From Clostridiales bacterium (GTDB taxonomy: Bacteria; Bacillota; Clostridia; Tissierellales; Sedimentibacteraceae), in the NCBI GenBank assembly GCA_003497505.1, contig DNNV01000065.1, positions 1 to 17,828 of the forward strand: a DNA stretch of 17,828 nucleotides. The letters run 5' to 3'. The translations under genes were made by a program, and so were the position numbers. The notes under the pieces were generated by a model. It was not told where the DNA came from. It ran no database searches and saw only the letters and a program-made list of their open reading frames with translations. Position 1 is the stretch's first letter; every line of letters starts with the position of its first letter. This document shows positions 1-7,245 of the stretch, one piece after another.

Positions 1-451
1 GGAAAACAAAGAAATTATGCTTCAACAAATCCATCTGCAGTATAGCTTCTTCAATATTCATGGGCTTTATCGCAAACCTCTTCGTCTTTACTACCTTAAA
101 CTCCTGTTCATCCTCTATGTCAAGAGGTTCTATATTTTCGAATTTGATTGATTCGCTTGAATGTTTTTTATTTTGAAGCTTTGTTTTGTATTTTCTTATT
201 TGTTGTTCTAATGATTCAATTGCATCATCTATAGCGTTGTACATGTCATCAGACATTTCTTCGACACGTACTATTCTGCCGTTGAAAGGAATTGTCACCT
301 CTACTTTATGTAATTTTTTTTCGATGCTAAGTACTACCTTAGCTTCTATGTCCTGCTGAAAAAACTTGTCGAGCCTCATAATTTTTTTTGTTGTTGCCTC
401 TTTCAGCGCGTCAGTTAGTTGAATGTTTTTAGCATAAATAGATATCTTCAT
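1..451 (-). CDS. hpf: Ribosome hibernation-promoting factor, long form (C-terminus beyond window)
   Basis: Reading the minus strand from ATG at 451 gives about 150 residues beginning MKISIYAKNIQLTDALKEA, with no stop before the window edge. The N-terminal ~95 residues match the S30AE/YfiA fold, which binds the 30S decoding region. An acidic linker follows, and the last visible residues (TKRFAIKPMNIEEAILQMDL) are the start of the C-terminal dimerisation domain of long HPF. That domain joins two 70S ribosomes into inactive 100S particles in stationary phase. Long HPFs run to roughly 175-190 residues, so about 25-35 are missing. The start is fixed by a GAAAGGGG ribosome binding site at 460-467. 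Possible promoters lie at 480-524. The family call is firm; the truncation is only the window boundary. Confidence 0.93.
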   Translation of the reverse strand, partial: MKISIYAKNIQLTDALKEATTKKIMRLDKFFQQDIEAKVVLSIEKKLHKVEVTIPFNGRIVRVEEMSDDMYNAIDDAIESLEQQIRKYKTKLQNKKHSSESIKFENIEPLDIEDEQEFKVVKTKRFAIKPMNIEEAILQMDLLKHNFFVF

Positions 452-479
452 GCAGTCAGCCCCTTTCAAGTTATTTATT

Positions 480-524
480 ATTATAATATACTTTAAATAT
501 TACCCAAATATGAGGCAAATAAAC
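480..524 (-). promoter_or_regulatory. Putative hpf promoter region with sigma-B-like and sigma-A-like elements
   Basis: On the minus strand, GTTTAT (519-524) and GGGTAA (500-505) are separated by 13 nt. This resembles the GTTTAA-N12-14-GGGTAT pattern of sigma-B-type promoters. A sigma-A-like TATAAT sits further downstream (480-485) but has no good -35. Both precede the hpf start by a plausible leader length. Stress-sigma control of hpf is known in Bacillus; its use here is inference. Confidence 0.35.
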
Positions 525-556
525 AATAATAAAAAAATAAATTACATTGAGCATAC

Positions 557-580
557 AAAAAAAGATGCTTTCGCATCCTT
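557..580 (-). terminator. Intrinsic terminator of the HD-domain gene
   Basis: Minus-strand RNA forms GATGC-GAAA-GCATC (573-577 with 564-568, tetraloop 569-572) followed by seven U (557-563). The hairpin begins almost at the stop codon of the HD-domain gene (579-581), so the terminator and coding end practically overlap. A GNRA loop plus U-tract is a classic Rho-independent terminator, and it separates this gene from hpf. Confidence 0.85.
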
Positions 581-1070
581 ATTGCTCTGTACTGTATGCA
601 GGCTTTTTTCTTTCAGCCATTTTTTTGAAGTTTGACGCATACTCAATTGCCGCAATGTATTTATCAACGTAGCTTACAATCCATGCTTCCTTTGATTTAG
701 GAAGCCCGAAGGGAAACATGTGGGACTTTATTATATTTTCTTCTGTTTCGTTCAGCTCAAAATACTTGCATGCATTGTCATAGGCAATAAGTGGATGAAC
801 AATGGCATGCTTTATTGAATCAGTAATAATTCTTAAGCTGAGACATTTTTTGAATTTGTACAGAAAAAAATCATGCAATAAGGCACCCCTGATTGTAGAT
901 TTCCAGTCTAGATTGTGCTTATACGCCCTTTGGTATGCGTAAAATGCGACCTTTATAGAATGATCGTAAACACTTTCATCATGATGCTTTATATTTTTCA
1001 TCTGCTGATATTGCTCATGTTCAATGATGGGTTGTGCAACTTCCATAAATCTATAATCGAAATATATCAT
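579..1070 (-). CDS. HD-domain phosphohydrolase-like protein
   Basis: This 163-residue soluble protein has the metal-binding pattern of the HD superfamily: H37 in the DHS segment, the H66-D67 doublet in GALLHDFFLY, further histidines at 88, 92 and 117, and D136 in SYVDKY. HD proteins are metal-dependent phosphohydrolases acting on nucleotides, cyclic nucleotides or related phosphates. The substrate of this small clade cannot be told from sequence, and no partner catalytic domain is present. The start is supported by an AAAGGATG-like ribosome binding site just upstream; a second Met at position 9 lacks one. It is monocistronic, with its own terminator at the stop codon. The protein is very basic near its C-terminus (KKMAERKKP). 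The HD call is strong; a specific function is not claimed. Confidence 0.82.
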   Translation of the reverse strand: MIYFDYRFMEVAQPIIEHEQYQQMKNIKHHDESVYDHSIKVAFYAYQRAYKHNLDWKSTIRGALLHDFFLYKFKKCLSLRIITDSIKHAIVHPLIAYDNACKYFELNETEENIIKSHMFPFGLPKSKEAWIVSYVDKYIAAIEYASNFKKMAERKKPAYSTEQ

Positions 1071-1216
1071 TCGTCCATCCTTTAATGTTATTTGTAATAT
1101 CCATAACTAAATAATACTTCTTTATAATATTACTACACCACGAAAAATGCAAGGAAAAAAAATATCAATTTTATGTCTGATTTTACTGGATTTACTTAAA
1201 TTTACAAAGAAAAAAT

Positions 1217-1242
1217 AAAAAAAGCCGTTGATTTCAACGGCT
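1217..1242 (-). terminator. Intrinsic terminator of the M23 peptidase gene
   Basis: A perfect 9-bp stem on the minus strand (1234-1242 with 1223-1231, two-base loop, so effectively a small AU loop) is followed by a U-run broken by one A. It lies 21 bp past the stop codon of the peptidase gene. Confidence 0.88.
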
Positions 1243-1262
1243 GTAAATTTCGATATATGTAT

Positions 1263-2750
1263 TTATCTGTACTGTATTCCAATGTATGATGCGGGGTTTA
1301 CAACATTTCCATATTTTCTTACTTCGAAGTGAAGGTGAGGACCTGATGAAACTCCGGTGGAGCCAACTGCTGCTATTATTTTTCCCTGATATACCTTTTC
1401 GCCTACGGAAACATAAAGTTCGCTGCAATGTGCATATCTTGTTGTAAATCCGCCGCCATGATCTATATCTATCATGTAGCCATAGCTTCCGGACCAGCCT
1501 GCATATGTTACTGTGCCACCGTCAGCAGCCTTGATTGATGAACCGGCTGATTTAGCCATGTCTTGGCCTAAGTGGAATCCACCGCTTCTGGAGCCGAATC
1601 TCGATGATATCATAGAGCCCGGCAGCGGGTTAATAAAGAACCCTGTTCCTTTTTTAGCAGGAGGATCCTGAGTACCGGTTGTAACGACTTCATTTACCGG
1701 CTTTGATATAACTTCTTCGGATAAAACTTCCTTTGCTATCTGAATTCCGTTTTGTTCCGTAACCAATGCCTCTATTTGAGAAATACCGTATTTTCCTTTT
1801 CTGTCAACAACCTGCTCGTCGTTGAACATATATGATACATATGTGTATTCTGTTTCAAATGGTGTTTTTTCTTCCTGTGTTACTGTTCTTTTTACCTGTA
1901 CATTTAAAAATGGTTTTGGGACTACCAGGTTCAGTTCATCTCCAATCTGTATGTGTTCTGAATCAGAGCCCGGGTTTGCGGAGATAAGGTCATCCAGCGT
2001 CATATTGTGACGTCCTGCAATTGTCCAGTATGAATCTCCCGCTTCAACTATGTATTTTTGTTCTTCATCTGTTCCTTTGATTATGTAATTAGTCAAATCT
2101 TCAACTGATTTTATATCGGTATTTACCGCCTTAACCTGCTTAATTTCGACGTTTTCTGCAGTAGCTACCTCTACTATTGATTTTTCATCGTAATTCTTTG
2201 TAAAATAATCCTTAACTTCCTCTATTACACTTTTTGCTTCGTATTCTGAATTAACAATACCTATCTGTTCATTGTCAATATTGATTGCATATGCCAACAT
2301 GCAATAGTTAACGTTGTTTTCAAGTATTTCGTAAAGCTGTGTTTCGGATACAATCTCGTTGTCCCTTGCTTTAGAGGGGACAATATCATACTTGCTTTCA
2401 ATTGCTATTTCGTGTTGATACGCATTCTCTAAGTTCTTTTCCAGCTTGGAAAGGGCGTCGTCTAAAAGCTCTGCATCTCTGACCTTGCACAATTCTTTCC
2501 CGTTTTCCGTAATTGTGAAGCTGTCGGTGGAAAAGACGTTGTTTTCATGGGTTCTTAAATAGGTAGAAGTGTAGCTTGCACTTAAAACCATTGCAGTTGC
2601 ACATGTCAGTGCGATTGCACCTTTGACCTGCTTTGTAAGCGGAAATTTGATATTAACGACTTGTCTTAGCTTTTTTTCGGGGAACTGCTTGAATATTTTA
2701 ATAGATTCAGTGATATTTAATTTCTTAAAAGTTAAATTTAATTTTCTCAT
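1263..2750 (-). CDS. Membrane-anchored LysM-G5-M23 cell-wall endopeptidase
   Basis: This is a 495-residue protein of the cell envelope. In order it has a basic N-terminal cytoplasmic stretch (1-42), one hydrophobic membrane segment (about 43-64), and an alpha/beta-rich extracellular region. A LysM peptidoglycan-binding module (about 232-278, starting KYIVEAGDSYWTIAGRH), a G5 domain (about 283-358) and a C-terminal M23/LytM domain (about 380-490) follow. Zinc ligands are intact: H393 and D397 (HLGQD) and H474 (HLH), with H441 and H472 as catalytic histidines. It is therefore predicted to be an active metallo-endopeptidase cutting peptide cross-bridges, used in wall growth, division or sporulation. 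Start: AGGAAG six bases before ATG. It is transcribed alone, divergently from the dnaD-type gene, and ends at a strong terminator. The G5 plus M23 arrangement is common in Clostridia. Confidence 0.92.
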   Translation of the reverse strand: MRKLNLTFKKLNITESIKIFKQFPEKKLRQVVNIKFPLTKQVKGAIALTCATAMVLSASYTSTYLRTHENNVFSTDSFTITENGKELCKVRDAELLDDALSKLEKNLENAYQHEIAIESKYDIVPSKARDNEIVSETQLYEILENNVNYCMLAYAINIDNEQIGIVNSEYEAKSVIEEVKDYFTKNYDEKSIVEVATAENVEIKQVKAVNTDIKSVEDLTNYIIKGTDEEQKYIVEAGDSYWTIAGRHNMTLDDLISANPGSDSEHIQIGDELNLVVPKPFLNVQVKRTVTQEEKTPFETEYTYVSYMFNDEQVVDRKGKYGISQIEALVTEQNGIQIAKEVLSEEVISKPVNEVVTTGTQDPPAKKGTGFFINPLPGSMISSRFGSRSGGFHLGQDMAKSAGSSIKAADGGTVTYAGWSGSYGYMIDIDHGGGFTTRYAHCSELYVSVGEKVYQGKIIAAVGSTGVSSGPHLHFEVRKYGNVVNPASYIGIQYR

Positions 2751-2781
2751 GGTTTACTTCCTGATTATTTTTCGTTATAAA

Positions 2782-2790
2782 ATTATATCA
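2782..2790 (-). promoter_or_regulatory. Extended -10 promoter for the M23 peptidase gene
   Basis: The minus strand reads TGATATAAT, a perfect TGn-extended -10 box, 32 bp before the start codon. No convincing -35 is seen, as is usual for extended -10 promoters. Confidence 0.5.
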
Positions 2791-2829
2791 TTCATGAAGA
2801 AAATACTAATTCTCTTTTTATACAAAAAA

Positions 2830-2838
2830 TGATATAAT
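2830..2838 (+). promoter_or_regulatory. Extended -10 promoter for the dnaD-dnaC-pyrophosphatase operon
   Basis: TGATATAAT, identical to the divergent box on the other strand 40 bp away, with only a weak TTCTCT-like -35 (2810-2815). It leaves a leader of about 190 nt before the dnaD-type start at 3032. A nearer promoter cannot be excluded. Confidence 0.45.
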
Positions 2839-2894
2839 TAATTCGTAGGATACTGTTCCTTCAATTAATTATCTTGGAATATTATACTCGAAGA

Positions 2895-2908
2895 GACAAT
2901 TAATTGTC
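2895..2908. repeat. 14-bp perfect palindrome in the dnaD leader
   Basis: GACAATTAATTGTC is a perfect palindrome located between the putative promoter and the dnaD-type start. Its core AATTAATT recurs at 2836-2843 and 2863-2870. It could be a regulator binding site in the leader, but the sequence is AT-rich and the resemblance may be chance. Nothing else is recognised in 2839-3031. Confidence 0.4.
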
Positions 2909-3031
2909 AACCTCTTATAAAGAAAAATGTTTTCACAAAAACATAACAATATTGTTACAAATATATTACAATTTTTGATGCTGCATTTCAAGCTGTTATT
3001 ACAGTGTATTTTTGCCAAAAAGGAGCAGATT

Positions 3032-4114
3032 ATGTATTTTATTCTTCAAGAAATGAAAAAAATTGATTTAGGGGATACTCCCGTTGAAAATATATTTATT
3101 GATATGTATATGCCCATTGCGGATGGAAACTATGTCAAGGTCTATTTGATGGGATACAAATGGGCAAAGGAAGGTCAGAATAATTTTAGCAACATCACCA
3201 TTACGAGACAACTCAACATTGCTATGGATGAAGTGCAGGATGCATGGAAGTACTGGGAAAACCTCGGTATTATCAAAAGGCATGCTACGGAGGACGGTTC
3301 TGATTGCAAAATTGAATTCTTAAATCTCAAGCAGATGCTCATAGATAATTTTTACATTGAAAAAAATGAAAGCAATGAACCTAAAGCCTCAGAGGTTGAT
3401 ATACTTATTGATACCATGAAGCACTCAGATAATATTACTATGATGCAGGATATAGAGGAAATGTTCGGCAGGCCTCTTACGGTAAATGAAAAGCAAAAAA
3501 TTAACAAGTGGAAAAGTGATTATGGAATGACGACTGACATGATGACACAGGCCTTCAGCTACAGTATAAACAACAGGAAAATAAAGAAGTTCAGCAGTAT
3601 AGAAAGAGTTCTGAAGGATTGGTTTGACGCGGATGTAAAGGATATGGACACGATGGTGGAATATCTTGAAAAAAGAAATGACAGATTCTCGATTTATTCT
3701 AAAATCAGCAGGTATCTGGGGATTTTCAGGCCTCTGGATGAGCCGTCAATGAGGATAATTGACAGGTGGATTGATGAATGGGAATTTTCTATGGAAATGA
3801 TAATGAAGTGTCTTGATAAGTCTGTAAATACGTTGAATCCAAGCTTTATTTATTTCGATAGCATCATGAAAAGCTGGAATGAAAAAGGGTTTAAGACAGT
3901 GGAAGATCTTAAAAATGATGTGAAGCCGGAAGCAAAGAAGCAAGCTGTTTCAAATAAGGATGCTAAGCCAAACAATAAATTTCATAATTTTGACCAGAAA
4001 ATGAAAAATTATACTGAGGAAGAATTGGAGAAAATAGCGAGGCAAAAGCTTGAAAAAAAGCTTAATAAGTTAGGTATTGGTATGCCTAAGGAAGGAGATG
4101 ACGAAAATAAATAA
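3032..4114 (+). CDS. DnaD-domain replication initiation protein
   Basis: Using ATG 3032 gives 360 residues. An AGGAG at 3021-3025 fixes this start; an in-frame ATG at 2927 would add 35 hydrophobic residues, lacks a binding site and is disfavoured. The N-terminal ~100 residues look like the winged-helix DnaD/DnaB N domain (DLGDTPVENIFIDMYM, then NITITRQLNIAMDEVQDAWKYW). Two DnaB_2/DnaD C-type helical repeats follow at about 130-200 (GRPLTVNEKQKINKW, then SSIERVLKDWF) and 222-285 (RPLDEPSMRIIDRW, then FIYFDSIMKSW). The tail is lysine-rich and charged. DnaD and DnaB of Firmicutes remodel origin and restart DNA so the helicase can be loaded. The gene overlaps the downstream helicase-loader gene by 17 bp, showing translational coupling and a joint role. 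Which of DnaB or DnaD it replaces is not decided. Confidence 0.9.
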   Translation: MYFILQEMKKIDLGDTPVENIFIDMYMPIADGNYVKVYLMGYKWAKEGQNNFSNITITRQLNIAMDEVQDAWKYWENLGIIKRHATEDGSDCKIEFLNLKQMLIDNFYIEKNESNEPKASEVDILIDTMKHSDNITMMQDIEEMFGRPLTVNEKQKINKWKSDYGMTTDMMTQAFSYSINNRKIKKFSSIERVLKDWFDADVKDMDTMVEYLEKRNDRFSIYSKISRYLGIFRPLDEPSMRIIDRWIDEWEFSMEMIMKCLDKSVNTLNPSFIYFDSIMKSWNEKGFKTVEDLKNDVKPEAKKQAVSNKDAKPNNKFHNFDQKMKNYTEEELEKIARQKLEKKLNKLGIGMPKEGDDENK

Positions 4115-5093
4115 GCAGATAATTGAAAATATAATGACCGATTATAACAGAAAAAGGTTGAGAGCAGCGCATGATGCCGATGTAAGAAAAGAAAAGCTGT
4201 ATGCAGGATTTCCTGAACTGGAGGAAACGGAAAGACAAATTAAGTTGCTTAGCATCAAACTCTCCAAGCTTTTTTTGACAAGTCCGGACAATTTGGATGA
4301 GCAAGCAGCAGGGTTAAAAAGAGAAGTGGAAAATTTAAAAAAACTCAGGAAAGAAATATACTTGAATAACGGCATCCCTGAGCACTATACGGAACCTGTT
4401 TATCAGTGTAAGAAATGCAGTGATACCGGGTATATTTCTGACGGAAGCAGATGCGGTTGCTTTAACAGCCAACTTATTAACAATCTGTATACAATGTCAA
4501 ATATGGTTCATATGCTTAAGAAAGAAAATTTCAGCACATTTGACATCAATATTTTCAGTAATGATTCCTATGAAAATGAAAAACTTACACCTCGGCAGAA
4601 CATGTATAAAATTTTAGATGTGAGTGAAGAATTCTGCTATAATTTTCATGATTCAAACATAAGCATGCTTTTTTACGGAGGCACGGGGTTAGGCAAGACA
4701 TTTCTCTGCAATTGCATAGCTAAGGCACTTATTGACAGAGAAATATCTGTATTGTACCAGACTGCCTTTTCACTCTTTGAAATTATTGAAAATCATAAAT
4801 TCAACGCTCAGAATGAAACAGAAGAAAACAAAATTAACTACAGTATGATTTTTGACTGTGATTTGCTTATTATAGATGACTTGGGCACGGAGCTCACCAA
4901 TTCCTTTACAAATTCTGAGCTGTTCAATATTATAAATGGCAGGCTCATTACAGGGAAAAATACCATAATATCAACAAATATGTCTATTGAGAGACTGGTG
5001 CAGACATATTCAGACAGAATTATGTCCAGAGTTCTAAACAATTTTCTCCTGTTGAAATTCTACGGTAAGGATCTCAGATGGGAAGTTAAATGA
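4098..5093 (+). CDS. dnaC: DnaC/DnaI-type replicative helicase loader ATPase
   Basis: This 331-residue AAA+ protein has, in order, a coiled, charged N-terminal region and a zinc-knuckle-like cluster C104-x2-C107-x11-C119-x-C121. Walker A is GGTGLGKT (K200), Walker B is LLIIDDLGTE (D260, D261), sensor-1-like TIISTNMS follows, and an arginine-rich SDRIMSRVL segment probably holds the arginine finger. This is the DnaC/DnaI/IstB-like loader that places the DnaB-family helicase on DNA. The start is ATG 4098 with AAGGAAGGAG immediately upstream; a TTG at 4077 extends the frame but has no support. The start lies inside the end of the dnaD-type gene. An IS21-type IstB is unlikely, since there is no IstA transposase nearby and the zinc cluster is typical of the chromosomal loader. 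Confidence 0.92.
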   Translation: MTKINKQIIENIMTDYNRKRLRAAHDADVRKEKLYAGFPELEETERQIKLLSIKLSKLFLTSPDNLDEQAAGLKREVENLKKLRKEIYLNNGIPEHYTEPVYQCKKCSDTGYISDGSRCGCFNSQLINNLYTMSNMVHMLKKENFSTFDINIFSNDSYENEKLTPRQNMYKILDVSEEFCYNFHDSNISMLFYGGTGLGKTFLCNCIAKALIDREISVLYQTAFSLFEIIENHKFNAQNETEENKINYSMIFDCDLLIIDDLGTELTNSFTNSELFNIINGRLITGKNTIISTNMSIERLVQTYSDRIMSRVLNNFLLLKFYGKDLRWEVK

Positions 5094-5123
5094 TGGAATG
5101 ATGAAATTATGAAAGGGAAAAAT

Positions 5124-6749
5124 ATGAGGCAAAATTTAATATTTGGGCATAAGAAGCCCGATACGGACAGCGTGTGTGCGGCAATAGCGCTGGCATTGCT
5201 GAAGAATAAGCTTGGGGAAGCTTCCGAGCCATACATATTGGGCAATATTAACAAGGAAACTGAATTTGTTTTAAAGTATTTCAATATTGATGTTCCAAAG
5301 GTTTTGGACAATGTTAAAATACAAATCAAGGATTTGGATTATGATAGGGTAAAGCCTTTTAACAAAGATTTATCAGTGCATTTTGCATATTTCAACATGA
5401 ATGAAAATAAGCTGAGAACTCTCCCCATTGTTGACGAGGAGGGGCGCCTTGCAGGTATTATCACCATGAAGGATATTGCTATGAGTCTGATTAATACGGA
5501 CCAGCGGCATCTGAGCACATCCTACGACAATATCATTGAAACACTCCTAGGAAAGAGTATCCTTAAATTTGATGAGATAATTGATGGAGAGATTATAGTT
5601 GCGTCATTTGAAGAGGATACTCTGAGAAAATCAGCTATAATCAACAAAAAATCCATTGTTATAGTGGGGGACAGGTATGATGTTATAAGGCATGCCATAG
5701 AAACAGGGGCCAGGTTGATTATAATAACAGGGGACCTTGAGGTTCCTCACAATTTGATAGAATTGGCGGAACAGTGCAGGGTAAATATTATAAAAACACC
5801 CTATCAGACATATTATACAGCCAAAAATATTTCTCTGTCAAAATATGTAAAGGATATAATGAAGAGCAGGGATATTGTGACATTCAATGAAGACGATTAT
5901 CTCAATGACTGCAAGGAGGATATTGAGCAATCAAAGCATTCAAAGTTCCCCATAATTTCAAAGGATAAAAAATATTTTGGACTTCTCAGCAGAAACCATT
6001 TGATTAATCCACAGAGGAAAAGAGTAATCCTAGTGGACCACAATGAAATGAATCAAAGTGCTGAAGGTCTAGAGGAAGCAGAAATTTTAGAGGTAATAGA
6101 CCATCATAAGATAGGTGATATAAGGACGTCAATACCTATAATATTCAGAAATGTGCCTGTTGGAAGCTCCAATACTATTATTTATAACATGTACAGAGAA
6201 AATAACATTGAAATAAAGAGGGATGTTGCAGGCCTCATGCTCTCTGGAATTATTTCAGATACTTTGCTTTTGAAGTCTCCCACAACCACTGAAAGGGACA
6301 AAGCGGCAGTTGACGAGCTTCTGAATATAGTAGGGCTTAATCTGAACATTTATGCATTGGAAATGTTTAAGGCAGGTACGTCTCTTGAGGGCTACACCAA
6401 TGAAGAAATATTATTTCAGGATTTCAAGAAATTTAACCTTGAATACAAAGATGTGGGAATATCTCAGGTATTTACAATGGATATAAACCAGATTATGAAT
6501 AGGAAGGATGAATTCATAAGACTCATTGATGATATGACCGCTGACAGAAACTACTTCATGATAATAATGGCGGTTACGGACATTGTCAATGAAGGATCAT
6601 ATATATTCTACACATCCAGCAAGGAGAGAATTGTAAAAGGAATTTTTGAGGAAGAAGAAGCATTTCAGGGTATTTATGTTGACAAATGTGTGTCAAGGAA
6701 AAAGCAGATTGTGCCACGAGTTATAAATGCGCTGAGGATGATAAGATAA
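5124..6749 (+). CDS. ppaC: Family II Mn-dependent inorganic pyrophosphatase with CBS-DRTGG regulatory insert
   Basis: A 541-residue cytoplasmic enzyme hydrolysing PPi to phosphate. The DHH-type core opens with FGHKKPDTDS (H9, D13, D15) and resumes after the insert with ILVDHNE and VIDHHKIGD. SDTLLLKSPTTTERDKAA and a C-terminal DHHA2 domain complete it. Between the first motif and the rest lie CBS domain 1 (about 68-115, LPIVDEEGRLAGIITMKDI), a DRTGG domain (about 145-240) and CBS domain 2 (about 248-300). In characterised CBS-PPases these domains make activity respond to adenine nucleotides (AMP/ADP inhibit; ATP or diadenosine polyphosphates activate). The start at 5124 is chosen for the AAAGGG seven bases upstream; ATG 5109 would add five residues. 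It follows dnaC by about 30 bp and is probably in the same transcript. A hairpin follows at 6770. Confidence 0.95.
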   Translation: MRQNLIFGHKKPDTDSVCAAIALALLKNKLGEASEPYILGNINKETEFVLKYFNIDVPKVLDNVKIQIKDLDYDRVKPFNKDLSVHFAYFNMNENKLRTLPIVDEEGRLAGIITMKDIAMSLINTDQRHLSTSYDNIIETLLGKSILKFDEIIDGEIIVASFEEDTLRKSAIINKKSIVIVGDRYDVIRHAIETGARLIIITGDLEVPHNLIELAEQCRVNIIKTPYQTYYTAKNISLSKYVKDIMKSRDIVTFNEDDYLNDCKEDIEQSKHSKFPIISKDKKYFGLLSRNHLINPQRKRVILVDHNEMNQSAEGLEEAEILEVIDHHKIGDIRTSIPIIFRNVPVGSSNTIIYNMYRENNIEIKRDVAGLMLSGIISDTLLLKSPTTTERDKAAVDELLNIVGLNLNIYALEMFKAGTSLEGYTNEEILFQDFKKFNLEYKDVGISQVFTMDINQIMNRKDEFIRLIDDMTADRNYFMIIMAVTDIVNEGSYIFYTSSKERIVKGIFEEEEAFQGIYVDKCVSRKKQIVPRVINALRMIR

Positions 6750-6769
6750 ATTTTGCGATATACTATTGC

Positions 6770-6801
6770 CACCCTGAGCCTCCGATAAGGAGCTTAGGGT
6801 G
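6770..6801 (+). terminator. Probable terminator after the pyrophosphatase gene
   Basis: CACCCT pairs with AGGGTG, and the stem continues inward through GAGC and TCC with one bulged C, around a GATAA loop. The U-tract is poor (ATAATTTG), so termination efficiency is uncertain. It separates this operon from the strong ilv promoter. Confidence 0.6.
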
Positions 6802-6835
6802 ATAATTTGTTGCAATATAAAGAAATATAACCCAT

Positions 6836-6898
6836 TAATTAAAAAAGTTAAAATTTTTTTAAAAAAGTGTTGACAAGGAATAAATGAATAAGTATAAT
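6836..6898 (+). promoter_or_regulatory. Consensus sigma-A promoter with UP-like element for the ilv operon
   Basis: TTGACA (6870-6875) and TATAAT (6893-6898) are both perfect and spaced by exactly 17 bp. Upstream, 6836-6866 is nearly pure A and T with phased A and T runs, resembling an UP element. Transcription should start near 6905, directly in front of the T-box leader. This is the best promoter in the window. Confidence 0.92.
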
Positions 6899-6904
6899 CA
6901 TAAG

Positions 6905-7189
6905 CATATAAAAAAGCATTGACGGAGACAAAAATATCACAATATAACTTCAGAGAGCCGATGTGTGGTGAGAATCGGTGTTATAAGATATAATGATCAC
7001 TCCAGAGCTTCCGAGTCGAAGAAAGTAGATAAGGACGTGTGCCTGCGTTATAAGGATAGAGTTCAAAAAACACATAGTTTTTTCGACTTGAAAGAGGCGA
7101 TATTTTTTTATCGTAAAATAGGGTGGTACCGCGAAAGACCTTTCGTCCCTATATACATCTATATGTATATAGAGACGAGGGGTTTTTTT
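6905..7189 (+). promoter_or_regulatory. T-box riboswitch controlling the ilv genes (probable tRNA-Ile sensor)
   Basis: All landmarks are visible. Stem I: GGAG 6924-6927 with CTCC 7000-7003, ATATC 6934-6938 with GATAT 6987-6991, TATAAC 6943-6948 with GTTATA 6980-6985, AGAGAG 6952-6957, and the apical CCGAT/ATCGG with GATGTGTGGTGAGAATC-type apex. A middle domain follows, bracketed by AGTCGAA (about 7014) and TTCGACT (about 7082). Stem III pairs CGATA with TATCG near 7098-7113. The T-box sequence AGGGTGGTACCGCG is at 7120-7133. The specifier loop's 3' side contains AUC (6996-6998) followed by A, the usual purine, which suggests tRNA-Ile. Uncharged tRNA would pair with the specifier and the T-box bulge, stabilise ATAGGG/CCCTAT and block the terminator, turning on branched-chain amino acid synthesis. 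The T-box call is certain; the Ile assignment is by structure reading only. Confidence 0.95.
7139..7189 (+). terminator. T-box leader terminator
   Basis: The 5' arm (7139 onward, starting CCTTTCGTC) pairs with GACGAGGGG ending at 7182. The helix continues inward through CTATATACAT/ATGTATATAG after one mismatch, giving about 19 bp, a four-base loop and seven U. The first arm also pairs with the T-box antiterminator, so the two structures exclude each other. Confidence 0.93.
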
Positions 7190-7200
7190 ATGCCCTAACC

Positions 7201-7233
7201 CCGTTTTTTCGATCGCGAGGGAGAAAAAAACGG
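7201..7233 (+). repeat. Hairpin 1 inside the 120-bp unit
   Basis: CCGTTTTTT (7201-7209) pairs perfectly with AAAAAACGG (7225-7233) around a GC-rich loop containing the palindrome TCGCGA. The 5' arm is part of the first 18-bp repeat plus three T; the second repeat copy lacks the matching arm. Confidence 0.55.
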
Positions 7234-7245
7234 CGGTAGGTCAAA

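Noticed and set aside
450..635. 61-codon plus-strand frame
   Set aside because: It lies across the hpf promoter region and the end of the HD-domain gene, has no ribosome binding site and has low-complexity composition.
2927..3031. N-terminal extension of the DnaD-domain protein from ATG 2927
   Set aside because: There is no ribosome binding site before it, whereas AGGAG precedes ATG 3032, and the extra residues are not typical of the family.
4098..5093. IS21 IstB transposition helper
   Set aside because: The ATPase core is similar, but there is no IstA, no terminal repeats, and the gene is coupled to a dnaD-type gene and carries a zinc cluster.
6965..7198. 77-codon frame across the T-box leader
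   Set aside because: The region is fully explained by conserved T-box RNA structure; the frame has no ribosome binding site and runs through the terminator hairpin.
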